A DNA stretch of 64,000 nucleotides from Hexactinellida sp. DTS-2022 (taxonomy: Eukaryota > Porifera > Hexactinellida): positions 3,410,001 to 3,474,000 of the forward strand of contig JAPNXP010000004.1 of assembly GCA_028753945.1 (NCBI GenBank), written 5' to 3'. Shown here one piece after another: positions 24,221 to 36,674 of the stretch (the first letter of the stretch is position 1; the number at the start of each line of letters is the position of its first letter). The translations under genes and the position numbers were made by a program. The notes beneath the pieces were generated by a model. The model did no database searches. It was not told where the DNA came from and saw nothing but the letters and a program-made list of their open reading frames with translations.

Positions 24221-24282
24221 TATGAGGAATGGAAATTGAGAGAACTAAAGAGAATTAGAAGAGATCGCGAAGAAAGAGAGAG
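24221..24282 (+). CDS. MFAP1: MFAP1 internal exon (WKLRELKR exon)
   Basis: Seen: after a pyrimidine-rich tract and the acceptor 'tttatatag', an open stretch reads YEEWKLRELKRIRRDREERE and stops at a GAGAG|GTGTTG donor, leaving two bases of a split codon (phase 2). Known: this is the strongly conserved central block of MFAP1 (human has a near-identical YEAWKVRELKRIKRDRE segment), a nuclear coiled-coil, charge-rich component of the spliceosomal B complex needed for splicing. The split AG|A arginine codon is completed exactly by the next exon at 41845, which supports both splice sites. The preceding exon was not found upstream in the window. Exon start at 24221 assumes phase 0. The downstream intron is about 17.6 kb and full of transposons. 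Confidence 0.9.
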
Positions 24283-24309
24283 GTGTTGTTTTATTTTCTG
24301 TATTATTGT

Positions 24310-25025
24310 CAGAATGGACCATGGGTCAACAGTTGTGACCTAAGTTGACTAATTCATTTAAAATTACAGGAATTATTAATTATTAATTATTGTTCAATGT
24401 GTTCACAGTCACTTAGTGATCATTTAATACCAGTATACTAGCAGTATATTTGGCCCATTTCAAGTTTTCAAAATAATACCATAGCTAATTACTACCAAAG
24501 ATTTATAGGACACTTCCAATTTTATGTAAATTCATTTTAATTAATTTTCGAATAGTTCATGAATTTGTCAACTTAGGTTGTGACCCATTATCCCATCACC
24601 ATGGCGTCGCAACCCGCCCGGGTGCCCGGAAATGTCCGGGCGACCCGGAAGGGTTGCCCTATGCTACTAATACTATACCCGGAGTTTACCCGGACATTAC
24701 CCTGAATTTCCGGGCGCCCCGAAAGATTGACCTTTCCATTTACGACGCCTATGCCCATCTCCCATCGTGTTTGTGACCCATGACCCATAGATCCATTGAC
24801 CCATCAACACAATTTCATATATATATATATATATATATATAATCACAGTAACAGAATAACAGAATAAAACTAATTATTCAATTTGTTTAGGTACCCTTTT
24901 AATACTATGGAAATTCCCTGTATAGTTTCTGTGTATACCTGATTTCTCATAGACATTAAAATTCCAAATGGGTCATGGGTCACGGAGCCGTTGACCAATG
25001 ACCGATCGACCCATGGTCCACTCTG
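24310..25025. mobile_element. hAT-like element (GGACCATGGGTC ends)
   Basis: Ends CAGAATGGACCATGGGTCAA and GACCCATGGTCCACTCTG; ATTATTGT at 24302-24309 and ATTATAGT at 25026-25033. The interior has GACCCAT repeats, a GC-rich inverted segment 24605-24745 (CCCGGGTGCCCGG, CCGGGCGCCCC) and an (AT)n run at 24817-24840. It begins 28 bp after an MFAP1 exon, close to the splice donor. Confidence 0.88.
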
Positions 25026-25035
25026 ATTATAGTAT

Positions 25036-25140
25036 CCTTCAAATATATTAGTTAGTCAATAAAGTGATTTTATGTACATATATATAATATATAATATATA
25101 TATATTGCTTTATTGACTTACTAATCTATTTGAAGTAGAT
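25036..25140. repeat. AT-rich hairpin with (TA)n core
   Basis: CAAATATATTAGTTAGTCAATAAAG... is mirrored by CTTTATTGACTTACTAATCTATTTG around an ATATATATAAT core. May be a short foldback element. Confidence 0.6.
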
Positions 25141-26042
25141 AGATTACTCTTCTGCAATCGCACTTCTATAGCCAACATTTTATTGAAATTCTAACTCTCT
25201 GTATAGGCTTTTATTCTGAGACAAATATCATATTCACTTTCTCCATACTCTTTATATGACCCACACTCTTTATACCATTGGCTTTTCCGATTTGTTGTTT
25301 TATCTGCAAATTATTTACGAGAATAAGATAACTAGTAGTTTCCTTCGCCCCTGGCGTCATATAACACGACACACTCTACACAAAGATCTGCATATTTGTT
25401 TGTTACGAATATGACACGAACTCGAATTATAATTTCTTCTCAACTCAACACGAATACGGTTGTGTTTGTATCGTATTTGGTCAGTTCTTTTGAAAATCTC
25501 TACAAGTTTACTCTGTGAGGGAAGAAATGTAAATTTAGGCTGATTCTGTTATACTTTCTAAGTTAATGATCCTAAAAACTATTAGCTTTAACACAATAAA
25601 AATGTGTCAGTTGCACCAATTTAATATTTAATTTAAATTATACTCCCGAATTACCCTAGAATGGGAGATTGTCAGGAATTTTCTTAAAGTAAACCTATGT
25701 AATGTTGATTTGTTGATAGAATAACATTATAATGTCAACTTCCGATGTAATTATGTCATGTGGTTTAAGTGACACTGATATTATAAGTGGCAGTGCTTGG
25801 TCTACTAAATACAAGGCTATATTTGTCCTCGCGAAGTCCTTCAAACAAGAAGGCCAATTATACATTTTATTATAAGCTGAACTAAGCCTAATATTTTAGA
25901 AATTGGATTGAATATGGTGTAATCAACCATTGCTAGTCGTTTTGAACCCTTATAAAATTCTCACATATATGGTTAATCCGTTTAGGCTCCATTTAATGAT
26001 GACGTTAGTAAATTGTTATATACGTATACTTTTTTCAACATA
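25140..26042. other. No gene recognised
   Basis: AT-rich intron sequence with no repeat ends noticed. Confidence 0.4.
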
Positions 26043-26050
26043 CCTTAAGC

Positions 26051-26691
26051 CAGGGGTGCTCAAACTTTTAAATCTACGGGCCACTTTAAAAATTAGGCTC
26101 CGCCTTACGGGCCACAAATCATAGATCGCCTCTGGCTTTAGTATTATCCGCGGGCCACAGCGAATGGTATCGCGGGCCACATGCAGAGTAACCGCGTACG
26201 GCGTACTGTACGGTACGGTACGGACTTAGTACGCAGATTATCCTTCCGTACCGTACTTACGCACTCCGTACGTACTTATTTAATGATAGTATAGAATCTT
26301 ATCTTTCAGCACTTAGCCGTCCACCATAATTTGAGACTCCTTGATAAATTATCTTCCTATGAATATGAGGAGGAAACAATTACTTGGGAAACTGTTATTT
26401 GATCAGATTAGTAATATTAGTTTTATTTAGCAGATTTGTTTGATACCAAGGTAAAGTTTTTCGCGTGCGCGATCAGATTATTAGGTACCGAATTGTTTAT
26501 TTGTAATCGCATAATTTCGAACTATAATAGATTAGAGCCTTGTTTATTAATTAATTTTCGAATTATAGAAATAATTGTATATATTGTTAATTGTTCACAA
26601 CGTATTATTGCGTACCGTACGACGTACCGTACGAACGTACGCGGTTACTCTGGCCACATGTGGCCCGCGGGCCACCGTTTGAGCACCCTTG
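26051..26691. mobile_element. hAT-like element (CAGGGGTGCTCAAAC ends), TSD CCTTAAGC
   Basis: Ends CAGGGGTGCTCAAACTTTTA and CACCGTTTGAGCACCCTTG; exact duplication CCTTAAGC at 26043-26050 and 26692-26699. About 170 bp without the nested CGTACG element. Interior carries GCGGGCCAC repeats. Confidence 0.93.
26184..26652 (+). mobile_element. CGTACG hAT-like short element, copy 2
   Basis: 469 bp; same ends; exact duplication GCCACATG at 26176-26183 and 26653-26660. Lacks about 40 bp of the inner hairpin near its right end found in the other copies. Nested in the hAT-like element 26051-26691. Confidence 0.95.
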
Positions 26692-27240
26692 CCTTAAGCC
26701 ATAAATTCCTTTTGTTATTTTGATTCGCTTCAGTAATCAAACACTTTGAGTATATAATAATAATAAATGCTACAAATCTCATCCATTCATCTAAATCATT
26801 TGAAATTTTTGCTTATTTTGCCCAACTATATTTGTGTACATGTTGTCGGCTTGTCGCACTAACTAACCAGTGTTCAAATTTCCAGATGAGCCTGAGTTGT
26901 CAAATATGTGGGTAGAGAGAGAGTTCTTGAATCGGCGAGTTATCAAATCAGCAAATATCCTTTGATTTGGATCAATCATTTTGTACAGAGGTACATGCCT
27001 CATTCATCATTCCAAAGTAACCCTCAATTATTATATCGGAAACTCCCAACAGTTCAAATATTTAAGCCAGATGAGTTAATTTCCTTATGGTCATTTGCAA
27101 GGTCATTTGCAAGGTAATTTAAGGTCTTTTGCTGATGTAGCGAGACACATCAAGGAGTATAGCGATCTTCAGCTAAAATAAGTGACGACTTTATTACTGC
27201 ATTGCGTGTTATTTCACTTGCAGGGATTGCAGCAGTAACG

Positions 27241-27248
27241 GAGTACAC
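27241..27248. repeat. Target-site duplication of P element, left (GAGTACAC)
   Basis: Exact 8-bp match to 30235-30242 immediately outside the other terminal repeat. Confidence 0.92.
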
Positions 27249-30234
27249 CATAGCCTACTATATATACAGCTGTGCAAATTACCGAATACAAGGCCAAAAT
27301 AGAAGGCCAGTTTCTATTTTTAATGATATTCTTACTTATGTTAAATTACTCACTTCGATGTTTATAATAGCAATATTACCACATTAAATAACGAATTTAC
27401 ATTAATCGTGGTGAATTTTTCAATAATTCGCTGTCGGGTCTTGAATTGCTTCAATTCATCATCCTTTCTTTTAGCGTAAATTTGTTTTTTTCGCGTGGTT
27501 TCAGAGAGACACCTTGCTAGATTGGAGAAGTAAACATAGTAGAGATAGTAGTATTAATCATCGAGCGAAATTTACTTGAGTGTGCAGAGCAAATAAAATG
27601 AGCATCCCAATTCTGCGAGATTTCATTGAGCAACCTGTGACCCAAGATTTTCCATGGAACTTTAAAACTTCGAATTTGAGATTCATAAGTGTCCAATATA
27701 GCGAAAGCAGTGTAAGTGTTGAGAGCAGATGGTGGTAATGTCAGGCCATGGTTTAGTGATTGTACATAGTTATTGGTCACAGGATCCTGCTTCAGCTTTC
27801 CGACACATTCAGTACAACTTACTTTTTTTAGCAAAGAATAGGAAATATATCCTGCAACATAAGTGATAACTTCTGCGGTATCGTTCGATAATAACATATG
27901 GTCATGGTCTTCAAAGCGAGCTTCTGATATGAATTTTGAGACCTGTTCGTCGTCCAATTGCTTAGAGGAGGTTAGCTCTTCTACTCAATTCAGTCTTAAG
28001 AATAGTTTTTAAGGAAATTATCGACTCGGAGCGCATAGCTTCATTTAAACTAACCAGAAATCGACCACCGCTCATCTGTCTGTATTGAGAAAATCTCCTC
28101 TCAAGAGGATCGGTTTGCAATCTGCCTGTGATTATATACTGATATCCAGCTGATAGTAGGTCAGAGCTTAAGTCAGCAATGGCACGATTAGTGAATGTAA
28201 AAGCTTTGAAAGTTTGCTTGGTAAGTCCGATGAATTGACTGGAATTCCAAGTTTCAAGCCAATCACTAATTGCTCGAAGAAATCTATTTTATCATTCGAT
28301 ACGAGAGCGTTTCCTATTCGCGATGGGTGGAAGCGTTCCTTAGCATTAACTACTAACCACCAGGCATGGAAAAGTTCGAGGAATGCGATAGTGGTGTACT
28401 CTTCGGGTAAATAACTACGAATCGCAGAAGTGGTAGTTGGTTCAAATACTGCGAGAGCAAGTGGCACTGATTGCTTATTGTTTCCAGGATGGAGAACAGA
28501 ATAAGATAACTTTAGCGCTTTCTTTAGATGAGCATTCAAGGTTAAATCATGGGTGTGTACTTGGTGAAGATGAGACCAAATAACGAAGCCTGGAGGAATG
28601 TGGAAAACTGTATCTTGTAGATTAAAGATAAATTGTGGAACCTGGAAAAATCGGGAAGATATAAGATTATTTCGAATATTCTTAACTAAGTGTACTGTAT
28701 CGAACATCAAGAGAATATGTTGAGCAGAATTAGAAGGGTTCTTGATGTAATATTCTCTATTATCAAGAGGGAAATTCTTTACTAAAACTCTATATGCTTT
28801 CACGTTAGTTGAATGGTTGTCTGCAATTACTCCTCGAATGTGAAATTTTCCTTCGTTTAGGATTGAAATACAGTTCAAGATTCCATTGTAAACATCAAGG
28901 AAAGTATGCTTAACAATAGGTATTGCTTTTATAACATAAGGAATAGTTTTCTTCAACGAAACAACCATTAAGCACAATATACTCTTGAACATGTTTAGAT
29001 CACCGTCACAACCGATTACACTTTTTCCATCGAATTGGACTTGAGTTTGGAGGTACATCTCATCTAGTAGGATAACAACGTCATTTCCAATTAGTGATTT
29101 ATTTCTAAGTGTACAGAGAGCTTTACTGCTATCGATTGTGTGTGAGTTATGCATTTTGAGTAAACGTTCATTAGGCAAAGGTATAAATTTGTTGAGAAGT
29201 TTGTAAGCAGCATTAGAAGTATACCGGAGCAGTAAAGAAAATCTTAAAACTACTGAAGGATAGTGACGCCCACGGGGATGATAAAACGCAACTTTATCAA
29301 CTCTTTGATTACTTCGATATGGTAGTTGTGTGACGCATTTCTACAGTAGTTTGGGAGGTTAGTGAGCATGTCTAAGGAAGTCAATTTGCATCCAGCTGCT
29401 TTGGATATGTAGTCAGGAAGGGGAATAGGAGATGATTCAAAACTGAGTATAACGTGCAAATCATTTGTTACATGTACACACTCTTGAATCACAGCAATTC
29501 CTGAATCTATCTTGACTCGATGTGCAGTAACTCCAAATTCTGAAACATCAACGTGGAAGTTCCGGTTTCATCTGCTACTTTCATATAGGAGACAACACTT
29601 TCCTTGGTAATTACTGTATATTTATCCATAAAGAGAGACAGCTCATCCTTTTGTAAAACACGTGGTTTGGGAGACTTTCGCACTCTGATGGGAATAACTG
29701 ATTGGCTTTTAGAAATAGACGAAGGATGAATAGTTGGAATAGGGTTGAGGGAATAATTAAGTCGAACTCTTTCTTTACCAAGAGAAAGGTGAGTACTTTC
29801 GAAGTGATCGATACAAATCCTTGAGCTCTCAGTTATGACGAAATCCTTACGGTTAACAAACTCAACCCACTTCGTACGTAGGGTATCTTTTTCTGGGAAT
29901 TGAAATAAGGCTCTTCGAGGTCCTGATGAGTATCCAGTCTTGCAACCAACAACTGCACATTTAAAACCCATAATGCAGGCGGTTGATTAGTTTAGCTAAT
30001 AACATACAAAATTAATTAAGAGAGGGTAAGATTAATTAACAAAAGTTTGAGGATGATATTGTACCAGCATGTGTTGGCGAGTAAAAAGAAACATTTGTTC
30101 AACTGCAATGATCAGTAATAGTAAGAGTCAATAATATAAAAATAATTGATGTGGTTTGGTATGGATAAATTAACTGGCCTTCTATTTTGGCCTTGTATTC
30201 GGTAGGTTGCATAGCTGTATATATAGTAGACTAT
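27249..30234 (-). mobile_element. P-superfamily transposon with TIRs and 8-bp TSD
   Basis: Seen: inverted terminal repeats of 63 bp at 27250-27312 and 30172-30234 (about 5 mismatches; they share AAGGCCAAAATAGAAGGCCA), and a perfect direct duplication GAGTACAC at 27241-27248 and 30235-30242. Known: P elements make 8-bp duplications and carry a THAP-type transposase; both fit. The element is about 2986 bp and lies antisense within an MFAP1 intron. Its single gene is broken by four frame changes. One extra C at the left end (27249) is not mirrored on the right. Confidence 0.95.
27517..29971 (-). pseudogene. THAP-domain P-element transposase, frameshifted
   Basis: Seen in order on the minus strand: an ATG at 29971 and a THAP zinc finger (C-x4-C near residues 5-10, ICIDHF giving the C and H, then a basic linker); a block around HRVKIDSGIAVIQEC; the RNase H-like core with VVILLDEMYLQ (acidic residues) and VIADNHSTNV; MFDTVHLVKNIRNN; then DPLERRFSQYRQMSGG and a C-terminal part ending near 27517 with VAGYISYSLLKK. 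Known: this order is that of P-element/THAP9 DNA transposases. The frame changes near 29560, 29290, 28235 and 27975; each is explained by one missing base, and no independent stop codon was found between them. Small introns are an alternative but none of the four sites has a convincing GT-AG pair. Confidence 0.9.
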
Positions 30235-30242
30235 GAGTACAC
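30235..30242. repeat. Target-site duplication of P element, right (GAGTACAC)
   Basis: Exact 8-bp match to 27241-27248. Confidence 0.92.
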
Positions 30243-30306
30243 TCATGTTTCAAAGCAATGTTTTCTATTTATGGCTGTGCAATTCCTCTACCTCCATTGC
30301 ATATTG

Positions 30307-30436
30307 CAGAGTGGACCATCGGTAAATATTGGCCACCCATGACTCACCTTACCGATCGTATTTGTGACCCATCACCCATTGACGCATCGAGTAACTAATT
30401 AACCCATTGAGTGACTCATTGACCCATCACACAATA
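30307..30436. repeat. Partial GGACCAT-type hAT end
   Basis: CAGAGTGGACCATCGG followed by TTGTGACCCATCACCCATTG and more GACCCAT units, like 24310-25025; the right end is missing where the next element begins. Confidence 0.65.
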
Positions 30437-30723
30437 CAGGGGCGGCATAGCCGCTATGGCTGGTGAGGCGATCGCCGTACCACTTTTCAGGATGGCCAGA
30501 TTTCCTGTTCCACCTCTATCTGTTTGAAATTAAATTTATTCAATTAATGATTAATAATGGCCTGACCACATTTAAATACCTGTTACGGCGTCACCGGACC
30601 ATTTACAAATACCTGGGGCTGCGTCGCGGACCACATTCAAATAACTGGTGCGGAGTCGCCGGACCACATTCGAATACTGTAATTCTCTGCCGTACCTCTT
30701 ATCGAAAGGGCCTGCCGCGCCTG
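30437..30723. mobile_element. hAT-like short element with ~36-bp tandem units
   Basis: Ends CAGGGGCGGCA and, inverted, CAGGCGCGGCA. From 30555 to 30685 about 3.5 units of a GGACCACATTCAAATAC motif with GGCGTCG/GAGTCGCC spacers. No matching 8-bp duplication found. Confidence 0.65.
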
Positions 30724-30863
30724 CAATATCTACCTATATTTTCACAGCAACAGAAGTTATAGAACAGTGAGAAATAATAGAAAACAGAATAACATAATAA
30801 CTTAATATTGATATTTCAACAAAGCCACTTGTTGTTATGTCAAATAAGTTAGTACTTCTACAC

Positions 30864-30882
30864 CAGGGGTTCTTAATCTTTT
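30864..30882. repeat. hAT-type terminal sequence CAGGGGTTCTTAATC
   Basis: Matches the usual hAT end form and lies next to the hAT C-terminal fragment. Partner end not found within the next 3 kb. Confidence 0.5.
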
Positions 30883-30933
30883 ACACCCCATGCCCCCTTG
30901 GCCAATCTGTGAATTATCACGCCCCTACACTTC

Positions 30934-31440
30934 TTCTGGCTACCATACTGAAAAAGCACAAATTTTTTCTAATATAATTAAGAAACTCAATTTAATTAAA
31001 ACAGCTGGATCAATGTGGAGGATGTACCTGTTTCTGTTCGACAAGTTTTTTAATCCTTGGGGTGTCTCAGAGAAAGCACAACGCATGTCATTTTCTATAT
31101 CCATCCTGTTGCGGTACTTGTTCTTTATGAACACTAGTGTTGAAAATGCAGCTTCACAGAAATATGTTGAAGAAAACCTAACAATCACAGTTGCAAGGCA
31201 AGTAGACTGACATCATGATACATTGCTAAATATTTAAGCCAGAACTCCTCTAACGAAAGTCTGTTAAATAATCCTTTGCTGAAGAGTTGCACTTCATATC
31301 CAAAAACTCTTCCTGAATGTACACAAGGACATCTTCAACATCAGTGAAAAATGATTCCTGATGTGCTTCCATTCTAAACTTTCTTCTTCAATATCCGGAA
31401 AAATCTTCTCTAACTGATGATAATCTGCTTACTTTATAGA
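30934..31440 (-). pseudogene. ZBED-type hAT transposase C-terminal fragment
   Basis: Minus strand reads LSLEEFWLKYLAMYHDVSLL then CEAAFSTLVFIKNKYRNRMD and IENDMRCAFSETPQGLKNL. Known: this is the C-terminal dimerisation part of ZBED5/SCAND3-like hAT transposases (CEAGFSxLxxIKxKYRxRLxVENDLRxALS). A hAT-like left end, CAGGGGTTCTTAATCTTTT, starts at 30864 just outside the stop side; the matching right end was not found. Region to 31440 has further family-like residues with stops. Confidence 0.8.
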
Positions 31441-33220
31441 ATAACTAAATTAATGTACATCGTTACGGAAGCGCAACATAGTTTTACAATTGGGCTTTTT
31501 GATGTTTTTTCATGCAAAATGTTTTTTAAAAAATACCCGATGTGGACTGTAGTATAAACTATAACTGTTAATCTATGACGAATTAAGCTTCCTTAGTGCT
31601 TGAATACCCACAATCTATCCTAATAATCATTGTCATTGTATGAAATTTGGGGGGGGGGGACAAGTGAAAATTATGTGGGGGTCAGCCTCCCCGAAGCTAC
31701 GCCCATGTTTGATGTTCTCATATACACAAATCGGGCACTTGCAGATTTAAGTTTGATATCTACTTAGCGAGGAATGCAAATATATTCAACGGAACGCTTT
31801 TTTGAAGATCCTCTAGAACTAAGATTTTCACAGTACAGGCGGATGAGGGGACAGATTTTGTAATTCTTGAGGAAGTCTATCGTTCAGGATCTATTTTATA
31901 GCAAAAACATTTTATTCTAAGGATATCGAACTCATCTCAAAATATTTCCTCCATTAAAGACGAAGAATCGATCAATCTTCAAAATTTTGTGCAGTTAATC
32001 AATCATCGAAACTTCGCCCACATATCCAAATCTCAAGATACTGTTAGTGTGTTAACAATTGTTTTCGGCTATATATCGCGGGTTCATTACTAGAGAGTAT
32101 TGACAGTGAAGAGTACAAAATAGACCTCACTAACGATCCTGTGTCCAGCACTTTTCTTGATGACTACAATATAGGTGGCCTCAAAATCTCAACAAGTGCA
32201 CTGATAGCTATACACAATCTATTACATTATCTATACTTGATCACCTGGAACAAAGCACAGTGTCACGAAATGATCATAATCTGCAAGTAGCTATTTGGGT
32301 CAGAGATAGCGCATTAAACTATACTATATCGCATCTGTATAATCTATCGGTATAATCAGATTTTTATATGCCTTCAGTTGACACATTATATTTTTATATT
32401 TTTCAAGCCCATTTTAATTACTCTAATTAGTTTGGGAAAGTTTTGCAAATTAATTAAGGCATATTTTGTACCAATTGTTTTGTGAAATATCACTTTATTT
32501 TTAATAATATAAATTGTGGTATGAATAGAGAAAATACAAAATATTTATTTAATGGATGAATCATAAGCATTATTATCATCATCCAGATTCATCCTGAATA
32601 AAGTTGTTCACTAGAACTTCTTGGTACTTTTATGTTCCTAGCACGTGTGTGAGGCTTGATCGTCTTGCGATTGATTAACAGTATGGGATCACTCTGAGAA
32701 ATCATTCTAACAGATATATCCTTTGAATTTTCTTCAATTGAAAACTTGCGATCAAGTCGATCTCTACATCTTCGAATATATTTGTTGGAAGGATCTATTC
32801 CAGCGTTTCTATCATTAATATTATTTTTTGACCTACGAGGACCTTATCTCATTAATAACTTGGGTGAACTAGTAATTAACTAGTCCATTATCAAAACCAA
32901 TTTTCCAAAAGCAAAAATCTATTTCGTGGTAGAATACAATTGATAGTCAGGTCAAAATATGAAGCAACTAACTCCAACCCCAAAATTGCAAAAATTGTTT
33001 TATTGCATCTTCCGTAGTATCATGTATGGGGAATAACATACTAAAGTCTAGCGAAATCGGACAACCAGAAGTGAAAAGAATGGGGTGCAAAAGTTGGTAT
33101 CTGGTCAAAAAGCCAATTTAAACCCATTAAAAACAGCCATTGGTGTCATATTCGTACTCAGCATCAAATTTATCGGGAATTTAACATATATTTTGACCAT
33201 ATTTTCTTGAATCCTCACTA
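31441..33220. other. No gene recognised; one element end
   Basis: 31650-31706 has G tracts and GAAGCTACGCCCATG, the right-end form of the CAT(A/G)GGCG family, with no left partner found. The rest is AT-rich without recognised motifs. Confidence 0.4.
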
Positions 33221-33429
33221 ACAACGGCCTGCAATATGAAAATCTATGATCTTGATTTTGGTAGAAACCATATCTAGTGACCCCTTTTTTTTCTTGGCTA
33301 TGCTTACTGAGTACGAATTATCTAATATAAAAAGTATAACGGTTTACTTTTGAAATATTATAGTTTACGGCTAGCGGCTGGAGGTATGGTAAATTCTTAA
33401 ATGGAATATATAACAAAACTAAATATATT

Positions 33430-33645
33430 TTGGGTTTGGTTCAATTATAATTGTAATTGAATTAATTACAATTAATTAAGTTTTGAAATAATTGTAATTG
33501 TAATTGAAAAACACAAATAAGTATAATTGTAATTGTAATTGAAAAACAGAAATAAGTATAATTGTAAATGTAATTGTAGTTGAAATTCTAAGGATAGCGT
33601 AATTGTATTTGTAATTATAATTGAACCCAACCCTGGTAGAAGGAT
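33430..33645. repeat. AATTG-rich short element inside element A
   Basis: TGGGTTTGGTTCAATTATAA and TTATAATTGAACCCAACCC frame a run of AATTGTAATTG repeats. Resembles the simple-repeat element at 46885 in design. Confidence 0.55.
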
Positions 33646-33844
33646 ACGCGAGTGTGGTCATTGGTGAGAAAAGGAGCAGAAAGCATCAACAGGGCAAGCA
33701 TTGAGAGAGGTGACACCATCGTGGTAATTGTGGGGACAGGCGTTCACAAGTGTTGTCGGAAAATTATGTCAACATCACATACATCGAGTTATATAAGAAG
33801 AAATCCAATCTAAGACCATCAAAATAATTAAAAAGAAGTACTTG

Positions 33845-36674
33845 TGTTTCCACAGGACCATATGATTGTAAGATACACTGTCTGTTTTGTGGAAATGAAA
33901 TATTGAAGGAACTATTAGTGCGAATCTTGACTACTTTAGCTATGTCAAAACTGATTCATTCGTGCAGTCTATTTTCTCACATTGTAAACAACGAAATGAT
34001 GAATGGGGCTTTACTTTGCGAGGGCGAATTGAGTCCTTGGGAGAAACATGCACGCTGTACCATCTTTCATGTGACATACATTTTCGAACAACCAGGGATA
34101 TTCCTATACAGCACAAAGCAGACGACCTTATTCACAAGAAACATAGGTAGATTGGGAGGCCAAAGGACAGTGACTAAGATCAAGCCTTCAGAAGAATGTG
34201 CTCCTACTTCGAGGAAAATGATGAAGAACAATTGACAATCACCTGTTTTGCGAGTAAGATGAAGGAGTATCTGAAGGAAAGAAATTGTGTCGCCTATTGT
34301 CATCAGTATCTGAAGTCGAGACTGTTGAAACATTATGGGGAGTCTACGTATATTCATTGCCGGGGGTGAAGGGTTGCCTGATATTGTAACATTCCGCGAG
34401 AAGACTATTCAAATCCTGAGAGAATACTTCAGCTTACCAATAGTGGATGATGAGGAATCCCAGAAGAGACTCATCATAGAGACTGCAGCTTGACTTGTCA
34501 AGAGTGATTGATATGTACCCTGGCGACAAGACATGTGTTTTCTCAACACTTGAGTATCTGTGCAAGCTTTCTTTCGAGCACAAAAGCCCAGCAATTAATC
34601 ACCGACCAGCCTGCATTTGAAAACCTATTTCAGAAAATAGATAAGTTATATGCTAAAACATTGATGGGTGAGTCTGACTTCAATTCACTCATCCAATTCG
34701 AGTGCTTAAAAAAAATGTTCCGCTTGTTGTCCTCCAAACATAGCTATCCGCTCGATCTGAAACAAGCAAGCTGTGGCTAAGTTATAAGCAAATTCTAGGG
34801 GTTTCCCGGGAGCTTACTCGAAGAAGCGGAATGACCGAACATCAGCGAGCTCTCTGGACTATGTCTTCACATGTGTTAGCAAACTACAATGATGTAATGC
34901 ACGGTTTTACTTCCAGATATTCACTGCCAGTGAACAGCACAAGGAAGAAACAGCGTCCAGGATGAACAGAGATCATGCAGGCATTAAGAGGTAGTAGAGA
35001 ATCTCCAGCCATTTCTCCTTTCTATAATGAAGCATCTTTACGTAAACATAATTAATTGTGTTAATGCAAACAAGGATGTTAATGTTCATAAACTGTTCAC
35101 CATCGGCAAGAACACAGTAGTGAAAATGGAAGGACAAGAAGTATTTTCCCCTATGTACAAAATAAAGATGAAGGTGAAGACAATGACAATATGGCATCAC
35201 CGCGGGAAATCGAAGTGACCGAGGACAGAACAATAGATCCAGCTTTGTTGTTCCAGAGGTTTCTTGTAGTTTCGCAATCAGGAGACATGTCGCTAAATGA
35301 AGTAATGGACCATTAATTTTCGCCCTACCCTCCATCACTATTTCAGGCTAAGAATCAGTTAAGGCAGCCAGATAAGCCACAGATTCGTGACGCTCTGAAA
35401 GAACATCTCAAAATCCATTCAGATGACTCAGGACTGCTAGAGTATGTTCCCGAAGTGGAACATTACGTTCTAGATGGAGGTTCCCTTCTGCATCGCTTGA
35501 AATGGGCTAAAGAAAGGACCTACAGATGAATCGCTGATTATTACACATCATTCACTGTAGAACATTATGTCAATGCCACTGTTGTCTTTGATGGCTACAG
35601 CTGAGGTCCAACAACAAAGGACAATACCCTTCAGCGACGACGAAGAAAGAATCGGGTTGGCAACAAAGTAAATATCACAATGGCAACATCGGCATCCCCT
35701 TCAGCTTGTATCACGTGGTAACCTCTTTTCCCCATACGTTCAGAAATGAAACAGATTAGGGCCTTTTTGTTGACTTGATTGGAAAGGAAATCCTCCTTAC
35801 TCCCAATGAAGACGATTGCCTCGGTGAAGACAGCAGTATCAATGAATCCTTCAAAACAACAACTTTCTTAGGACAGGATACTGATCTGTTCGTTGTGTTT
35901 TTGCACTGCACATTTAACAACAATGCAAAGATCTATTTCCGCTATGAAAAAGGAATAACAACAGTAGATAATGATATAAAGGTCATAAAGTAGGTGCTTG
36001 GAGAAAACATCTGCCACAGCCTGCTGTTTCTTCACGCATTCACCGTGTGTTGCACAAATTCCAGCATTTTTTGGCTCGGTAAAAATATTCATTACACAAA
36101 ATGATGAACGAAGATTTCATCTTACAGAGCTACGATAGGATATTTTCTACACCAATGCAAGACCCAGCTGTGATAGTAAGCACTGTTTGCAATCCATGAT
36201 AATATTGTTCAATGCAAAGCCCGGGACAGTCTTCGCGACTTAAAGATATAATATCCTCTGCAAGAAGGTTTGCTCAGCCAAAATCTTCGTGAAACCAGAA
36301 ACGCTGCCACCTACTGTTTCTGCAAAAATATTCACTCTCTGAGGAGTTATCTCCAGGTCATGTTGTGGATGGACATGGCTGACGGTATCGAGGTCACCGA
36401 ATGGGGATGGGACCGCCAAGGTAACAGCCTAATCCCAGTCATGATGGACACTAATCCTGCACCCGAAGCAATTTTGAAAATGATACACTGTAACTGTTCT
36501 ACCGGCTGTAGTACACACAAGTGTAGCTGCAGGAAACATGGACTTAACTGTTCTCATGTATGTGGACGATGCCAAGAACACAACTGTGACAACATGGGTG
36601 AGTGGGTAGCATCATGTCACATTTCTTCTTTATCATCATCTGATGCATCAGATGATGATAATGAAGAAATGTGA
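33845..36674 (+). pseudogene. PIN-like/CXC protein of element A, decayed
   Basis: Seen, in order: HCLFCGNEI (possible zinc ligand pair); RNDEWGFTLRGRIES and YHLSCDIHFRTTRDIP near 33990-34100; GRPKDS near 34155; KMKEYLKERN; MIHCN... Later, YVLDGGSLLHRLKWAK near 35465-35510, TVVFDGY (35580), KDNTLQRRRRK (35615-35650), LGQDTDLFVVFLHC (35868-35910). The C-terminus has WGWDRQGNSLIPVMMDTNPAPEAI-type sequence and a Cys cluster, CSTGCSTHKCSCRKHG, followed by C-x-x-VCGRC and NCDN. Inference: DGY/DTD acidic motifs resemble a PIN/FEN1-like nuclease core; the Cys cluster resembles a CXC (tesmin/TSO1-type) domain. Frameshifts and stops throughout, though the last 134 codons (36270-36674) remain open. Confidence 0.7.

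Noticed and set aside
27249..30234. Host THAP9-like domesticated gene
   Set aside because: It is bounded by terminal repeats and a target duplication and carries frameshifts, so it is an element copy.
33476..33661. Tyr/Asn-rich frame
   Set aside because: Translation of AATTGTAATTG repeats.
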